A DNA stretch of 64,000 nt from Tridacna crocea (GCA_943736015.1 OX031065.1:23636427-23700426); one strand, 5' to 3'; shown: positions 1 through 11,990, counted from the stretch's first letter. The notes: generated from the letters alone by a model not told the origin. Made by a program: numbers and translations.

Positions 1-460
1 TCGTCACCAACTTCAAGCATTTCTGACGGAAAGGCCGATGTCACTTTTTGACAGACCAAACATTTTCGTCTGAATCGCTGCTTGACATGGCTTGATCGGC
101 AGTTGTAGGAAGCAGATGATAGAAGAATGCTACAGTTTTCTTCGTCATGACATTATTTTTCCGCTAACAGCACATACCGGTAATGTGTACATTCATATAC
201 CGAAAGTCATGTTAAATATGCTATGAAATACAGAGAACCCAACCACGACTTTGACTGGGCCCATATTTACGACACATGTCCAATATACATTTCGGTAATA
301 ATGCATAAGCCATTCTTATTCTATAAATAAATTAACCCTGTAGTTAAAAAAGGAATAGTGTTCATCTGACATTGAAGCAGGAAAAGACCTGGAACTATGA
401 TGCTTCGTTCAACCTCGTACATTATTTAGATTTTGGAAAGTTGCGTCACTGATAACGCAC
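1..460. other. No recognisable feature
   Basis: AT-rich single-copy-looking sequence; no gene, repeat or RNA was identified. Confidence 0.5.
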
Positions 461-566
461 TGTCATTTATTTTGAATTAAAATTGCGTCAATGACGCAGG
501 ATTTGTGCGTCATGGAAAACCCTGGGTGAAGTATAATATTAGACTGCTGAAGTAAATCAAGGGAAA

Positions 567-655
567 AAAGTTTGCCTGACATGGGACTCGAAACCATGAC
601 CCCCCTGAACACTAGTACTGCAGCTCTACGGACGGAGTTAGGCCCGGGCATCTGG
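567..655 (-). mobile_element. tRNA-like SINE head, degenerate
   Basis: CATGGGACTCGAAACCATGA and CGGAGTTAGGCCCGGGCAT suggest a minus-strand tRNA-derived head. No tail was identified. Confidence 0.35.
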
Positions 656-961
656 CCACGAATCCACCAATATCAATTTCACCATTGCTCAGGACATTTT
701 AATAAATTATATCTGTATTACTGGCCTAAATTAGATCCAATTGCATAATTAAATGTATCTTAAGTGATTAGACTTTATCTCTCAGGGACAGTAGCCAAAA
801 AGATGTGAAATTTTAAACTTTAATCATTATCATATTATTTAGAATTACTGAAAGTATTGTGAAGATGATAATCTTTTATTGTGTCTTGCGTGCAAGGGTT
901 AGTTGCTTGCAGAAAAATGAACTCCAGAATCAGTCAAAAATAAAGGATGACTTGGCCATTT

Positions 962-1191
962 CAACCTCTTTACCACACAATCCCAACTTTTAACGACCCT
1001 GAGAAAGAGAACTTTGGAAAACATCATGGGAGAAGGAGAAAATGGTGATAACCAGCATTTTCTCCTTTACCAATAATGTTTTCTAACCTTTCAAAGATGA
1101 ATTTCAATTTTTGAGTCACATTTATGTTGTTGTCTGTGAAAGTTTTTCAATTTGGACAAGTCTAAAATTTTGTTGTGTGCTAAAGAGTTAA
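962..1191 (+). mobile_element. Family A MITE
   Basis: CTCTTTACCACACAATCCCA to GCTAAAGAGTTAA, with a slightly decayed stem around 1080. Confidence 0.85.
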
Positions 1192-1582
1192 TATGTCATT
1201 GAAACCCCTGGATGATCTCAGTCTACCGACCCCATTTTCAGCACAATTTGGTTTTTACGGTTAAGATATGGAACCTAAACTGAGTTATCCAGACTTTTAC
1301 AGAAAGAACTGAGCAGACAACCCTGGAATACTCCAAGCTTGCATAACTTCAAAAAAACAATTGTAGATCGGGGAGGGGCAGAGAAAAAAAGGAATATACA
1401 AAAGAAAAAGTAAAAATGAATCAAAACAGAAGTAGATCTAGATGAATAGTATTAGGTCTAGATGAGAAAAAAGATCATTTTAGACATTTAGTGGAAAATT
1501 CAATTTGGGCCATTGGTTTCTGTTTGATTCAGAGGAAAGTGACATGTTTTCATTGTGGACAGTGTATAAAATGAAGGATCTG

Positions 1583-1781
1583 TTAACTCTTTACCAAAGA
1601 AGAGAAATTTAGACTTGTCCAAATTAACAGCATGCAGATGACAAAATACATATAAATGCGGCTCATAAAATGTCAAAAATGGAGAAAACGCTAGCTTTCA
1701 GCATTTTCTCCTTTTCCCACAATATTTTAAAAAGTCTTTACTCAGGATCGTTTCAGGCAGGTTTGGGTGATGAAGAGTTAA
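1583..1781 (-). mobile_element. Family A MITE, first of three in a row
   Basis: TTAACTCTTTACC to GAAGAGTTAA; left stem arm partly lost. Shares its right TTAA with the next copy. Confidence 0.75.
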
Positions 1782-2013
1782 CTCTTTACCAAATGACAAA
1801 CTTAAGTTTCCTCCAAATTGAAAGCTTTTGCAGACGACAAAATAAAAGTGACTAAAAATTTGAAATTTGTTTTATGAAGGGTAGAAAACATTGTTGGAAA
1901 AGGAGAAAATGCTGGCTACCAGCATATTCTCCTTTTCCGGAGTTTTTTTCCCGAGTTTTTTTCAAAAGACAACTATCTCAGTCATAAAATCAGGGATTTT
2001 TTGGTAAGGGGTT
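1778..2013 (-). mobile_element. Family A MITE, second of three
   Basis: TTAACTCTTTACCAAATGAC to TTGGTAAGGGGTTG; the right stem arm is decayed after TCTCCTTTTCC. Confidence 0.75.
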
Positions 2014-2049
2014 GAAAGTTAATGTTTTACCAAAATGTTTTTATCCTTC

Positions 2050-2277
2050 TAACGCTTTACCAAACAACAAAATTTTAGACTTGTCCAAACTGAAAGCATT
2101 TGCAGACAACAAAATAAACATAACTCAAAAATTGAAACTTGTTTTCAGTAGGGTAGGAAACATTGTGGAAAAAGGAGAAAATGCTGGTTACCATCATTTT
2201 CTCCTTTTTCAATAATGTTTTCAAAAGGCTTCTTTCTCAGAGTCGTAAAAAGAGTAGTGATTGTTTGCTAAAGAGTT
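2050..2277 (-). mobile_element. Family A MITE, third of three
   Basis: CTTTACCAAACAACAAAATT to GCTAAAGAGTTG, stem intact but imperfect. Confidence 0.8.
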
Positions 2278-2439
2278 GTGGTAAACTGGAATTGTCACAA
2301 TGACATTATATGATTGCAATGGCTGCTTTCAATCCAGAAAAGGGGTCTGGCAAGGCAGTCTCAGAAACCAACTCATGAACCACTGGGCTATTCAGCCCTG
2401 TACTCTACAAACAGAGCTATCATGCTTGACTGGTAGGAA

Positions 2440-2668
2440 TTAACCCTTACCCAAACAGTCCCTGGTTTTTACGGGTCAGGAATGGAATCCTGTTGAAAAC
2501 ATTGTGGGAAAAGGAAAAAATGCTGGTGACCAGCATTTTCTCCTTTTCCCACGATGTTTTCTACCCCACCATATAGAAAATTCATCTTTTTAATAACTGT
2601 TAATTTGTCATTTGCAAAATGCTTTTAATTTGGTCTGGTTCAAAATTTGCTGTTTGGGAAAGGGTTAA
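2440..2668 (+). mobile_element. Family A MITE (CCCTGGTTTTTACGGG subtype)
   Basis: TTAACCCTTACCCAAACAGT to GGGAAAGGGTTAA; stem 2495-2562 with tip CTGGTGACCAG. Confidence 0.9.
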
Positions 2669-2713
2669 GTTTCTTGTTATATCTATAAAGTCAAATGCAC
2701 AACTCCTGTTTTT

Positions 2714-3917
2714 AGCTCACCTGAGCACAACATGCTCAAGGGGAGCTTTTAGGATCACCCGGTGTCCGTCGTGCGTCAGTGCGTCGTCAACAATTCTTTA
2801 AACATCAACTCCTCCTAAACCGCTGGGTGGATTTGGACCAAACTTGGCTGGAATGTTCCTTGGAAGGTCCTCTACAAAAATTGTTCACAGAATTTGATTC
2901 CATCAAAAACTCTGGTTGCCATGGCAACCAAATGGAATTTTCTAGGGAATTCTTTAAAAATCTCCTCTGAAACCGCTGGTCAGATTTTGAAATAATTTCA
3001 CAGATATGTTCCTTGGGTGACCCTTTCCAAGAATTGTTCGTAAAATTTTGATCCATCAAAAAATGTGGCTCTGGTGAATGGGGGCTTCTTGCACCATATA
3101 GAAATGAAGGAATTCTTAAAAGTTCTTCTTCTCTGAAACGGCTGGTCAGATTTTGAAATAATTTCACAGGATTGTTCCTTGGGTGACCCTTTTCAAAAAT
3201 TGTTCGTGAAATTTTGATCCGTCAAAAAATGTGGCTCTGGTGAATGGGGGCTACTTGCACTATAGGGAAATGAAGAAATTCTTAAAAATTCTTCTTCTCT
3301 GAAACCGCTGGTCAGATTTTGAAATAATTTAAGAGAAATGTTCCTTGGATGACCCTTTTTAAAAGTTATTTGTGAAATTTTGATCCATCAAGAAACATGG
3401 CTCTGGTAAATGGGGGCTTCTTGCACTATATGTCCATGAAGAAATTCTTTAAAATTCTTCTTCTCTGAAACGGCAGATCAGATTTTGAAATAATTTCACA
3501 GAGATGTTTCTTAGGTGACCCTTTTCAAAAAGTGTTCGTGAAATTTTGATTCGTCAAGAAACATGGCTCTGATGAAAGGGGGCTACTTGCACTATACGGA
3601 CATGAAGAAATTCTTGAAAATTCTTCTTTTCTGAAAATGTGGGGTAGATTTTAACACAATTTCACATAAATGTTCCTTGAATGACTCTTTTCAAAAATTG
3701 TTTGCAAAATTTTAATAGGTCAAGAAACATGGCCTTGGTGAATGGGGGCTACTTGCACTGCACGGAAATTAAGAAACAGGTGACCTTTTGAAAATTCCTT
3801 GGCAAAATAATGATTTTGTTTTCAGTGTTTCAATACCTCAAAACTCAAAAAAAAAAAATGGCTATGGTCCTCTCAAAAATTCAGGTGAGCGATCCAGGGC
3901 CATCATGGCCCTCTTGT
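2714..3917 (+). mobile_element. Bivalve interspersed element with 166-bp tandem units (Helentron/HINE-like)
   Basis: Begins TTTAGCTCACCTGAGCAC and ends with TCAGGTGAGC, a GGGCCATCATGGCCC hairpin and TCTTGTT. The inverted GCTCACCTGA pieces, internal tandem repeats and 3' terminal palindrome resemble non-autonomous Helentrons. No protein is encoded. The end motifs recur widely in bivalves from memory; the class assignment is inference. Confidence 0.6.
2970..3790 (+). repeat. Tandem array, about 166-bp unit, about 5 copies
   Basis: Units are phased at GCTGGTCAGATTTTG starting about 2975, 3141, 3307, 3473 and 3639. The last copy is the most diverged. Confidence 0.85.
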
Positions 3918-3950
3918 TGTGAAAAACTTAAAGTTAGTAATTTTTAGAGT

Positions 3951-4265
3951 CAACAGTAGCACAGTCGATATGATACAGGACTCAAGAACAGGGTCTCTGG
4001 TTTGATCACAGGCTCAGCAAATTTCTTTCTAAGGATTGATGATGTGTCCAGTCTTTGTGACAGAATTCATTCCTCTCTCAATGTTCATCAGTGTTAAAGT
4101 GATGGTAATGTGAGAAAGCAGCAGCAAGTGGCTCGGAAGGAATATTTTGCGGAACACTGGTAAAAGAAACTCCAGGAAGGCAGGGATAAATGTAGGTGCA
4201 CTGGCTGTCACGGTATAACGGAAATAAACTTGTAAATGATATTTAACACCATGCAAACAATCAGT
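3951..4265 (+). mobile_element. SINE-3 (tRNA head, conserved core, CAAACAATC tail)
   Basis: Head has A-box-like TAGCACAGTCG and B-box-like GGTTTGATCAC. The core GAGAAAGCAGCAGCAAGTGG to GGAATATTTTGCGGA recurs in five other copies here. The tail is TTTAACACCATGCAAACAAT. It may match a known molluscan V-SINE; not checked. Confidence 0.75.
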
Positions 4266-4756
4266 GGTGTTTCAGATTAAACTTCATGAAACCAGTGTAG
4301 AAAAATGTAAAAAGGACAGTCTCTGACAAGCTGAATTATAATTCAACCCTTTACCACACAATCCGCAACAAACCTCCTACAATGATCAGCTGATCACTTG
4401 ATGGTTGAGTATAAAAGTAAAATTGATGTTGAAAATGTTTTAGAAATAGCCACAAGACATTGCTATAACATGACAAAATCTTGAAGTGGAAGCGATAGCG
4501 GCGTATATTGTGACAACGGCACTCTTGTTTGCTGTTTTGATATTCAATAAGGTGTCATAGAAGAAGGGGGCTTTATGTATATTTTAGTTAGGGATAAATA
4601 TCCTTTTAACTCAAAATCCAACACAAAATTTATGAAACTTCAGGCCTGCTTTCCTTATGATAGTCTGCCAATATCACTATTTTACTTTTTTTCATTAAAT
4701 GTTGTGTAATGGAAAAAGGGAGCTTGACATATATTTTTATTATGGACCAATATCTC

Positions 4757-4985
4757 TTAAACTCTTTACCGCACAATCCTGAGTTTTGACGCCCTTGAAG
4801 AAAAGGCCTTTTGAAAACATTGTGGGAAAAGGAGAAAATGCTTGTAAGCAGTATTTTCTCCTTTTGTCACGACATTTTCTACCTTTCTTATAACAAATTC
4901 TATTTTTTAGCAACTTTTATTTTGTCTTCTGAAAATGTGTTGAATTTGGACCAGTCTGAAATTTTGTTGTTTGATAAAAAGTTAA
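4757..4985 (+). mobile_element. Family A MITE
   Basis: TTAAACTCTTTACCGCACAA to GATAAAAAGTTAA. Confidence 0.85.
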
Positions 4986-5800
4986 CTACAGGACAAAATA
5001 TTATGATACTTCATCTTCATGTTGTTTATCAAAAGCCGCAGACAATATTACTTGGTTTTTTTTTCCTCATGAAATGCTACATCAAGAAAAAGGGGAACTA
5101 AATGCATAATTCCATTATTATGGACCATTATGGGACATCTTCTAAAGCCCTTGATGAAAAATGATGAAACTTTATGCATGTCTTCTATGGATAGTCTGGT
5201 GATACAACTTTCTTTTCTCTCTCTCTAAGGGGGTTTGATATATATTTTCTTTATTTGTAATGTTTTCATTTAATGAAATGTCATGTTCTGGAAAAAGGAG
5301 ACTTAATGTATAATCCTGTTATGGACCTTTTATTATATCTTTTTATGTAATGAAATGCTGTGCCACGGAAAAAGGGAGCTTAATGTATACTTTCATCATG
5401 GACCAATAACAAAAAGGCTACAGTGCACATGTACATGCAAAACACAATACCTTGAATATGTTTGTATCAAAAAAGGTCTTTTTCAGCAGTGATATCACTT
5501 TAACGAAATTGCTTGTTCAGACTAGAAATTCGTACTTTTTTCACAAAACACATAGACTGAAGCCTAGTCAGGCTTACAGTTTGAGAAACACACACAAAGA
5601 GAAAAGGGGGGCTGCAGCATGGGATCCTGCTGTTCTTGGACAGGAGCCTGCAGATAACTGAGAAAATCTAAATTAAAAATTCACCTTATTGGCTGTTGCA
5701 AGCTACAGTCTGTCAATTTAGATGAGTATCATTGACCTGGCACTTTTATTTTGAGAAAGATGAGAAGAAACAATTATAACTTTTTGTCAGCTAGTAGTCT
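4986..5800. other. Intergenic, degenerate repeats
   Basis: Recurrent short phrases (GGAAAAAGGGAGCTTAATGT, TTATGGACCAATAT) suggest eroded interspersed repeats, also at 4550-4760. The open frame at 5452-5661 looks accidental. Confidence 0.4.
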
Positions 5801-5819
5801 ACTATTTTTACTGTTTTTA

Positions 5820-6029
5820 TCATACCGCTAATTTGTACACTTGCCCAAACTGATGAATGTATATGCAGATGACAGCTCAAATGTGGCTCAATTGATGGAG
5901 TTTGTCTGTTATATGGCAAAAAATATTTTTGAAAAAAGGGGAATATGCATTCTATTTTTTCACACAGTAACTTCAAGAGCCTTCTTCCTCAGGATTACTT
6001 AAGCTCAAGATTATGTGGTAAAGGGCTAA
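5820..6029 (-). mobile_element. Family A MITE, heavily decayed
   Basis: Recognised by TTGTACACTTGCCCAAACTG and the right end GATTATGTGGTAAAGGGCTA; the stem is nearly gone. Confidence 0.45.
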
Positions 6030-6364
6030 GGCTTTATTTATTTCCTTTATTTGTGCTATTACTACATAAAGCCTAAAAAACATATATTCAACATTACCTC
6101 TATGTGAACAATGTGTTTCTAGGGGTGAGGAGGGCTTCACAGTTTTGTTTGGTATTCAAAATATAATTTCAAACTTAAGTTAGTCCATTTTTTGTGGTTC
6201 TGGCCTTTGGCAAAGTACTGCAAAGCCTAAGCCCATGGCTGGTGATACCCAGAAGAAGTGTGAATAAGTGAGTTGCTGCAGTAATAATAATAATAATCTG
6301 TTGTATGATAAGTATTTCTTATTGAATGCTGAAAGTGGCTTTATCTTTTCGACAGCAACAAATG

Positions 6365-6520
6365 TTGAACCCTTACAAATTGAGAGCATCTGCAAATGAC
6401 AAATGTGAAACTGGTATAAATGAGCTGAAATTCTGTAAAAGAAAACAACATTGAAAAATGAAAATGATTTGGAGCAAGGAATTTCTCCTTTTCCCTAATT
6501 ATGTCTTTGACAGGTTTTTT
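6365..6520 (-). mobile_element. Family A MITE remnant
   Basis: TTGAACCCTTACAAATTGAG, GCATCTGCAAATGACAAA and a decayed stem ending TTTCTCCTTTTCCCT. Confidence 0.4.
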
Positions 6521-7003
6521 TTTTATTTCAAAATTTTATTGGTAAATGATGAAATCATCATTTGAATATTTTTCATGACATTATGTGGGTCTTTGAAATT
6601 AAAGAGGACAAACCAGCAAAGTTCTATCACAAAATCCAGGTAACACTTTTGATTGTTTATAATCTTCAATCACAGATAAATTCTATGCATACATTTTTTT
6701 TCAACATGTTTTGTATGAATGACTTTTTTATTTTAACTTTGAACAGGATTTATATTCTGTCTCCTGGCTGAAATTCTTTGATAATGTATGTGGGAAAAGC
6801 AGCCTGTGAATGGGAGTTTTTGGAAAATGCATGTGAAAGAAATTCAAGGAATGTTTAAGTCAGCTGATTTCGATTACATGTATAGAGTGAAAAAATTATG
6901 GAACAGTTCTTCAACAATGGGAGAACAAATAAATGCAAGTCCAGTTTTTTTCATATTAGATGGTAAGAAGACCTGACATTTTCTAACAGATTTTCGGAGT
7001 TGT

Positions 7004-7236
7004 TCATAGTGAATGCATTTTTAAGACAACAAATTTAAATGTAGATGGATGTATAAAATTTGGCTTTGAAAGGGTAGAGAACATTGTGGGAAAATGAGAA
7101 AATCCTGGTAACCACAGCTTTGAAAAAGTAGAAAGCATAGATGGAAATAGAAGAAAAGGATGGTTACCAACATTTTCTCCTTCTCCCACAATGTTTTCAA
7201 CAGGCTTCTTCCTCAGAGTAGTTTGGTAAAGGGTTA
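7004..7236 (-). mobile_element. Family A MITE, rearranged
   Basis: Two left half-stems (7080-7115 and 7120-7160) precede one right half, ending TGGTAAAGGGTTAA. It looks like duplication or fusion of half elements. Confidence 0.6.
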
Positions 7237-7326
7237 AAAATGGCTTTTTGATTGTATTTGTCCTTGAAAGGGTAAAAAAAATGTGGTAATTCTTTAAGAA
7301 ATTACTTTTTTCACCCCAATGGTTTC

Positions 7327-7555
7327 TTAACTCTTTACCAAAGGCCAATATTTCAGGCTTGTCCAAATCTAAAGCATTTGCAGACGACAAAATAAAAGTG
7401 ACCGAAAATTTGAAATTTGTTTTGTAAAGAGTACAGAACATTGTGGAAAAAGTAGAAAATGCTGGTTACCAGCAATTTCTCCTTTTCCCACAATGTTTTC
7501 TAAAGGCATCTTTAGCAGAGTCATCAAAAGTATGAATTTGGTGGTAATGGGTTAA
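7327..7555 (-). mobile_element. Family A MITE
   Basis: TTAACTCTTTACCAAAGGCC to GGTAATGGGTTAA, full length. Confidence 0.88.
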
Positions 7556-8377
7556 TCTGTCAACTAAAGAGGTAAAAACCAGTGTATTTGTGCAGTAATT
7601 ACTTATGACAAGGTATTCCAATAGAAGTTTCATTATCCAAGCCCTTGTAAAAACAGAAGAAAATTTAATAAAAAAATGGCTGTTTTCTAACTACAACTTT
7701 AAAACTTCCATGTTGTAAATGGTAAACATATTCACTCAAGCAGTGAAAGATCCAGGTTCAAATCCTGGTGGAAGTAAGAGTTGGGTGGAAAGGAGTCCAG
7801 TTATTTCAGAAAAAAAAGATAAGGATAAAAGAGGTAAAATTGAGCATATTTACTTATTAAAATTGGTTTATTTTATGAAATAAGTTTCCTTTTCCTAATT
7901 ACACAGCTCTTTTAGCTTAAAAAACAGCACAAAAACACAATTTTCATGAAAAAAAGGCATTTCTAGATTTTCTTTTACTGAGGAGAATGGGTGCAATTTT
8001 TTTATTTAATTCTTGGTAGTGTAACAGAGACTAATTGGTACCAGCCCACAAAAGTCCAGGGGGCAAATGTCCTACACCCGTTTATCTTAGCCAGTTGTTC
8101 TGCTTTCTAAACTTAGAATATAACCAAAATATGTACAATCAAAATAGTAGTGGACCCTGGTCGTTACGAGCACCTTGTCTTCAGTTGTCAAAGTGCACGT
8201 CATGTTGATTTATTTCAGCCGAGCTCTGTGAAAATGGGGACTTAATGCATGTACGAAAAGTATTGACCCAGGTCAGCCTGCATATTCCGTAAAGGCTGAC
8301 CTGAGCCGAAATTTTTCGCTATCGGTCAATTTTCTGTATGTCCAAAAACCAGTCTAATTGATAAGTTGGTTTGTTAA

Positions 8378-8606
8378 TTAACCCTTCCCCAAACAATCCC
8401 TGGTTTTTACGTGTCTGCAGTATTAGTCTTTTAAAACCACTGTGGGAAAAGGAGAAATTGCTCGTAACGAGCATTTTATTCCTTTTCCCACAGTGTTTTC
8501 TACCCTTTTTGAGAACTTTCTGCCATTTTCTCCAAACCTAAAATTGTCCTCTGCAAACTCTTTTTATTTGGAAGAGTCCAAAATTTGTCATTTGGGAAAG
8601 GGTTAA
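8378..8606 (+). mobile_element. Family A MITE with a family-B-like hairpin tip
   Basis: TTAACCCTTCCCCAAACAAT to GGGAAAGGGTTAA. The tip reads GCTCGTAACGAGC, as in family B, instead of GCTGGTAACCAGC. Confidence 0.9.
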
Positions 8607-9189
8607 AAGGAGGGATGTTATAGATTCATAAAGATGCGATGGCTCGCTTGGTACCATGGATCACGAAGATGCAACAAGCCCCCCTTTGCTGGAGCATGGC
8701 TCTTTTTTTGTGTGTCTGTGAAGGGGGGAGGGGGGTTCATTGTGCAGGAACGTTCTGAATGACATGCGCTGCAAGTTCAATTCTCGGATTCAAAAACGTT
8801 ATGATGCAAAGATAAAAAAGAATGAAACAATTATAAACACAGAAAAGTTCATTGGGTAGATTGATTATGCTTAAGAAAGATGTTTCAACTATACATACAC
8901 TCACACAAGAATTAGCTACGAAAAGAAAGCCTATGATTATCATTTTTACATCACTCTGCGTGTTTCCCATGCATTTTACTTTTGTCATCGGGGAGGAGGG
9001 GGAAAAGGATATTTTAGTGGGATTCATAGATCAAGATTAGAATGCAGAGGACGTGATGCCAGCTGTCAGCTTTTTTCCCTGGTAATGGAAATTAATTTAT
9101 AAACCACAAGAAACAATAAAAACCTCAAGTGAGTGGGAGTTTAAGACACTATACAAAGATTGCACATCAAGATCATACTGAACAAAACG

Positions 9190-9276
9190 TGAATTTTTGA
9201 CTTTCGTTTCATTATGTCGTCTGCAAGTGCTTTTAATTTGGACCAGTCTAAAATTTTGTCGTTTGGTAAAGGGTTA
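9190..9276 (+). mobile_element. Family A MITE, right arm only
   Basis: TTTTGACTTTCGTTTCATTA to TTTGGTAAAGGGTTAA. Confidence 0.75.
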
Positions 9277-9497
9277 AGACCCTCTACCCAAAGCTTTGGC
9301 TCAAATTTAGACGAAGATATATAGCCACGCTTCCACGCTGATACAATGAAAGGAGAGTTAGTATTTTCGGTTTGTTAGAAATCGTTTCCCGGGTTGTAGC
9401 CATTGTTGCGTTAGCCTACTCGGTCAGTTCCTGAAAAGAAATGAATAACAATGAAAGCATTGCAAAAAACAGTTCGTTTCCTTTCTTTGTATTGTGT

Positions 9498-9729
9498 TGA
9501 ACCCATTACCACACAATCCCTACTTATGACGCCCCTGGAAAAGAAACCTTTTGAAAACATTGTGGGAAAAGGAGAAAATGCTGGTAACCAGCAATTTCTC
9601 CTTTTCCCACAATGTTTTCTACCCTTCACAAAACAAATTTCAAATTTTCAGTCACTTTCATTTTGTTGTCTGCAAATGCTTTTGATTTGGACAACCGGCC
9701 TAAAATATTGTCGTTTGGTAATGATTTAA
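9498..9729 (+). mobile_element. Family A MITE
   Basis: AACCCATTACCACACAATCC to TTTGGTAATGATTTAA; stem 9555-9620 almost perfect. Confidence 0.92.
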
Positions 9730-9744
9730 AGCCGTTTAAGATAA

Positions 9745-9837
9745 CAGTTCGGCTCATATCATGGCGGTTAGTGCACCTACGCATGTGTTTCCTGGCTTTC
9801 TCACACCATTTCTGACACGGCTTTCTTTCAAAGCCGC
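9745..9837 (+). mobile_element. SINE fragment (CTGGCTTTCTCACAC family)
   Basis: CCTGGCTTTCTCACACCATT and GACACGGCTTTCTTTCAAAG match the fragments at 57195 and 63701. It lies between two family A copies. Confidence 0.5.
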
Positions 9838-10069
9838 TTAACCCATAACCATACAATCCCTACTTTTGACGCCCCTGAGAAAGAAGCCTTTTGAAAACAC
9901 TGTAGGAAAAGGAGAAAATGCTGGTAACCAGCATTTTCTGCTTTTCCCACAGTGTTTTCTATCCTTTCCAGAACAAATTTTATTTTTTTTTTGGTCATTT
10001 TCATTTTGTCGTCTGCAAATGCTTTCAATTTGAACCAGTCTAAAATTTTGTTGTGTGGTAAAGAGGTAA
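9838..10069 (+). mobile_element. Family A MITE
   Basis: TTAACCCATAACCATACAAT to GTGGTAAAGAGGTAA, full length. Confidence 0.92.
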
Positions 10070-10232
10070 GCACTACTTTTTTTCCTGTTTATTAGAGGTG
10101 GAAGGCGAAAAGTCGCCGGAAAGAAATTTTGCCTCAAACGGACACCGAACCAGCCACCACCAGGTCAAGAATGAAGATACATTAACCACTGGGCCACCCG
10201 TCCAGGCGTCGGACTAAAGACAGTCAGTATAA

Positions 10233-10460
10233 ATAACCCTTTCCCAAACGGCAAACTTTGGACCAGACCAAATTGAAAGCATTTTGCAGATGACAAATTA
10301 ACAGTTTCTAAAAGCTGATTTTTCTATATGATAGGGTAGAAAACATTGTGGGGAAAGGAGAAAATGCTGGTTACCAGCATTTTCTCCTTTACCCACAATG
10401 TTTTCAACAGGCTTCTATTCCTGACCCGTAAAAACCAGGGATTGTTTGGGAAAGGGTTAA
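10233..10460 (-). mobile_element. Family A MITE (TTTTTACGGG subtype)
   Basis: ATAACCCTTTCCCAAACGGC to GGGAAAGGGTTAA. Confidence 0.9.
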
Positions 10461-10523
10461 AGCAATAACGATAAACATGTCAATGATTTCTACCCGTCAA
10501 AGACAAATACCATCATTTTGTTT

Positions 10524-10645
10524 CATGCTTTCCTATGGTGGCATAGTCTGCCGGGAGAAACGAAATACCTATTGCGATAATTTAAGAGAACTATCGTGAT
10601 AAAACGAGGTTTCTTGGAAACATTATCTAGATGATAAAAATTTTC
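10524..10645 (+). repeat. Inverted-repeat copy of 11545-11665
   Basis: Contains CTATGGTGGCATAGTCTGCC and a run of GATAA/TATCG motifs; the reverse complement is at 11545-11665. Neighbouring 11690-11880 resembles the family at 20520-20660 (CCAGATGGAAATATAACGT). Confidence 0.55.
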
Positions 10646-10794
10646 ACGAGAAGAATATCGCAATAATTCTAACTTTTAACATGATTTTTTTTTCTTTCGT
10701 GCCCATAACTGGCATTCACAATATCTATGATTAGATACGATAAGGGAACATCTTCGCCTACAACCTTATGAATTCTCCTTTTCCTTAACCCATT

Positions 10795-11013
10795 ACCAAA
10801 CGACAACATTTTAGGCTGGTCCAAATTGTAAGCATTTGCAGACGACAAAATAAAAGTAACTGAAAATTTGACATTTGTTTTATGAAGGGTAGAAAACATT
10901 GTGGGACAAGGAGAAAATGCTGGTTACCAGCATTTTCTCCTTTTCCCACAATGTTTTCTCAAGGCTTCTTCCTCAAAGGTGTCAAAAGTAGGGATTGTGT
11001 GGTAATGGGTTAA
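10795..11013 (-). mobile_element. Family A MITE
   Basis: TTAACCCATTACCAAACGAC to GGTAATGGGTTAA. Confidence 0.93.
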
Positions 11014-11117
11014 ATGGTTTTCAACATGTTCGTAGGACGCATTTTGAGTCGTCTTTGAGATTTTACAGGCTTCTGTTCATTTGGTGTCTTGTCAAATTTT
11101 ACCAATTAATTTGTTAA

Positions 11118-11320
11118 TACGAGGGCTGTTCAAAAATTATCCGGATTTTGCCTGTTAAAAAATTATTTGCAAAGCAATCGTGCGAAATTTTGCATCATTC
11201 TCTATCGGAATTCAATCCACGCTAGTCTATGCTTATTTTATATACTTCTTTCAGAAAAAGCGCTCGCAGTTGCCATCGAAAATGCCAGGTGAACGTGTTC
11301 ATGGCGCAGCCTAAAATATT
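11118..11320 (+). mobile_element. 5' fragment of a mariner-like transposon
   Basis: TACGAGGGCTGTTCAAAAAT at a TA site is the typical terminus of a mariner lineage. The rest decays and no transposase frame remains. Confidence 0.5.
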
Positions 11321-11544
11321 GTATCTATACTCGCCCTTCTCTTAGGGCTACATATTGTGTCTCTCGTAACTGATTACGTAATGACTTTCATCAGATTACA
11401 GGGTTTGGCCCTTACTTACATCGTGAGTAATTTAACGTCATTTGACCCCTAAATGCTTCAGAAAATCGAGTTTAATTAAATACAGTCGGGGTAAAAGTTT
11501 TGAACGTTAAAGATGGCGTCGACTGACCATATTTTTTTTCCAGG

Positions 11545-11665
11545 ATTTTTTTTACTATCTCGATAAAAATTTCCAGGAAACTTTAATTTATCGCGATAGT
11601 TTTCTATAATTATCATGATAGCTATCTCGTATCTCGTGGCAGGAATATGCCACCATACTTTCGAG
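11545..11665 (-). repeat. Inverted-repeat copy of 10524-10645
   Basis: Reverse-complement partner of 10524-10645, rich in TATCGCGATAG-type palindromes. Confidence 0.55.
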
Positions 11666-11886
11666 TAGTTTATCGAGAAAAAAAATGGTGAAATACTTTT
11701 CGGTATTTCATGGTTACGACTAGTGAAAATACCGATTGTACTTTATACCTCTTCAGTTGAAGGTGGAAATAGTACTTTCCGCCCACTAGTTACCTAGTTA
11801 AAATGCGCGTTCCTCAAAACCAGATGGAAATATAACGTAATTTAATACCATTTATTTCTCGCGCTTTAAGTAATATACATAGAGCA

Positions 11887-11990
11887 ATTTAAACCGTTAC
11901 CTCACTATTCCGACTTTTAACGACCTTGCTGAAGACAGCTTTTGAAAATATTATGGGAAAAGATGAAAACTCTGGTAACATTCTTACACG
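11887..11990 (+). mobile_element. Family A MITE, truncated inside the hairpin
   Basis: TTTAAACCGTTACCTCACTA through GGGAAAAGATGAAAAC and CTGGTAAC, then unrelated sequence. Confidence 0.6.

Noticed and set aside
2805..3167. 120-codon minus-strand open frame with repeated peptides
   Set aside because: Reflects the 166-bp tandem units of the bivalve repeat.
6562..6976. Possible exons (DIMWVFEIKEDKPAKFYHK; later DYMYRVKKLWNSSS)
   Set aside because: Donor-like GTAACA and GTAAGA are present, but no convincing acceptors, no frame linking them and no family resemblance.
7735..7777. tRNA-like CCAGGTTCAAATCCTGG
   Set aside because: Only a B-box/T-arm-like hairpin is present; no A box or acceptor stem, so at most a SINE fragment.
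8737..9040. Overlapping 96- and 62-codon frames on opposite strands
   Set aside because: No splice context, domain or composition bias; overlapping antisense openness in AT-rich DNA is expected by chance.
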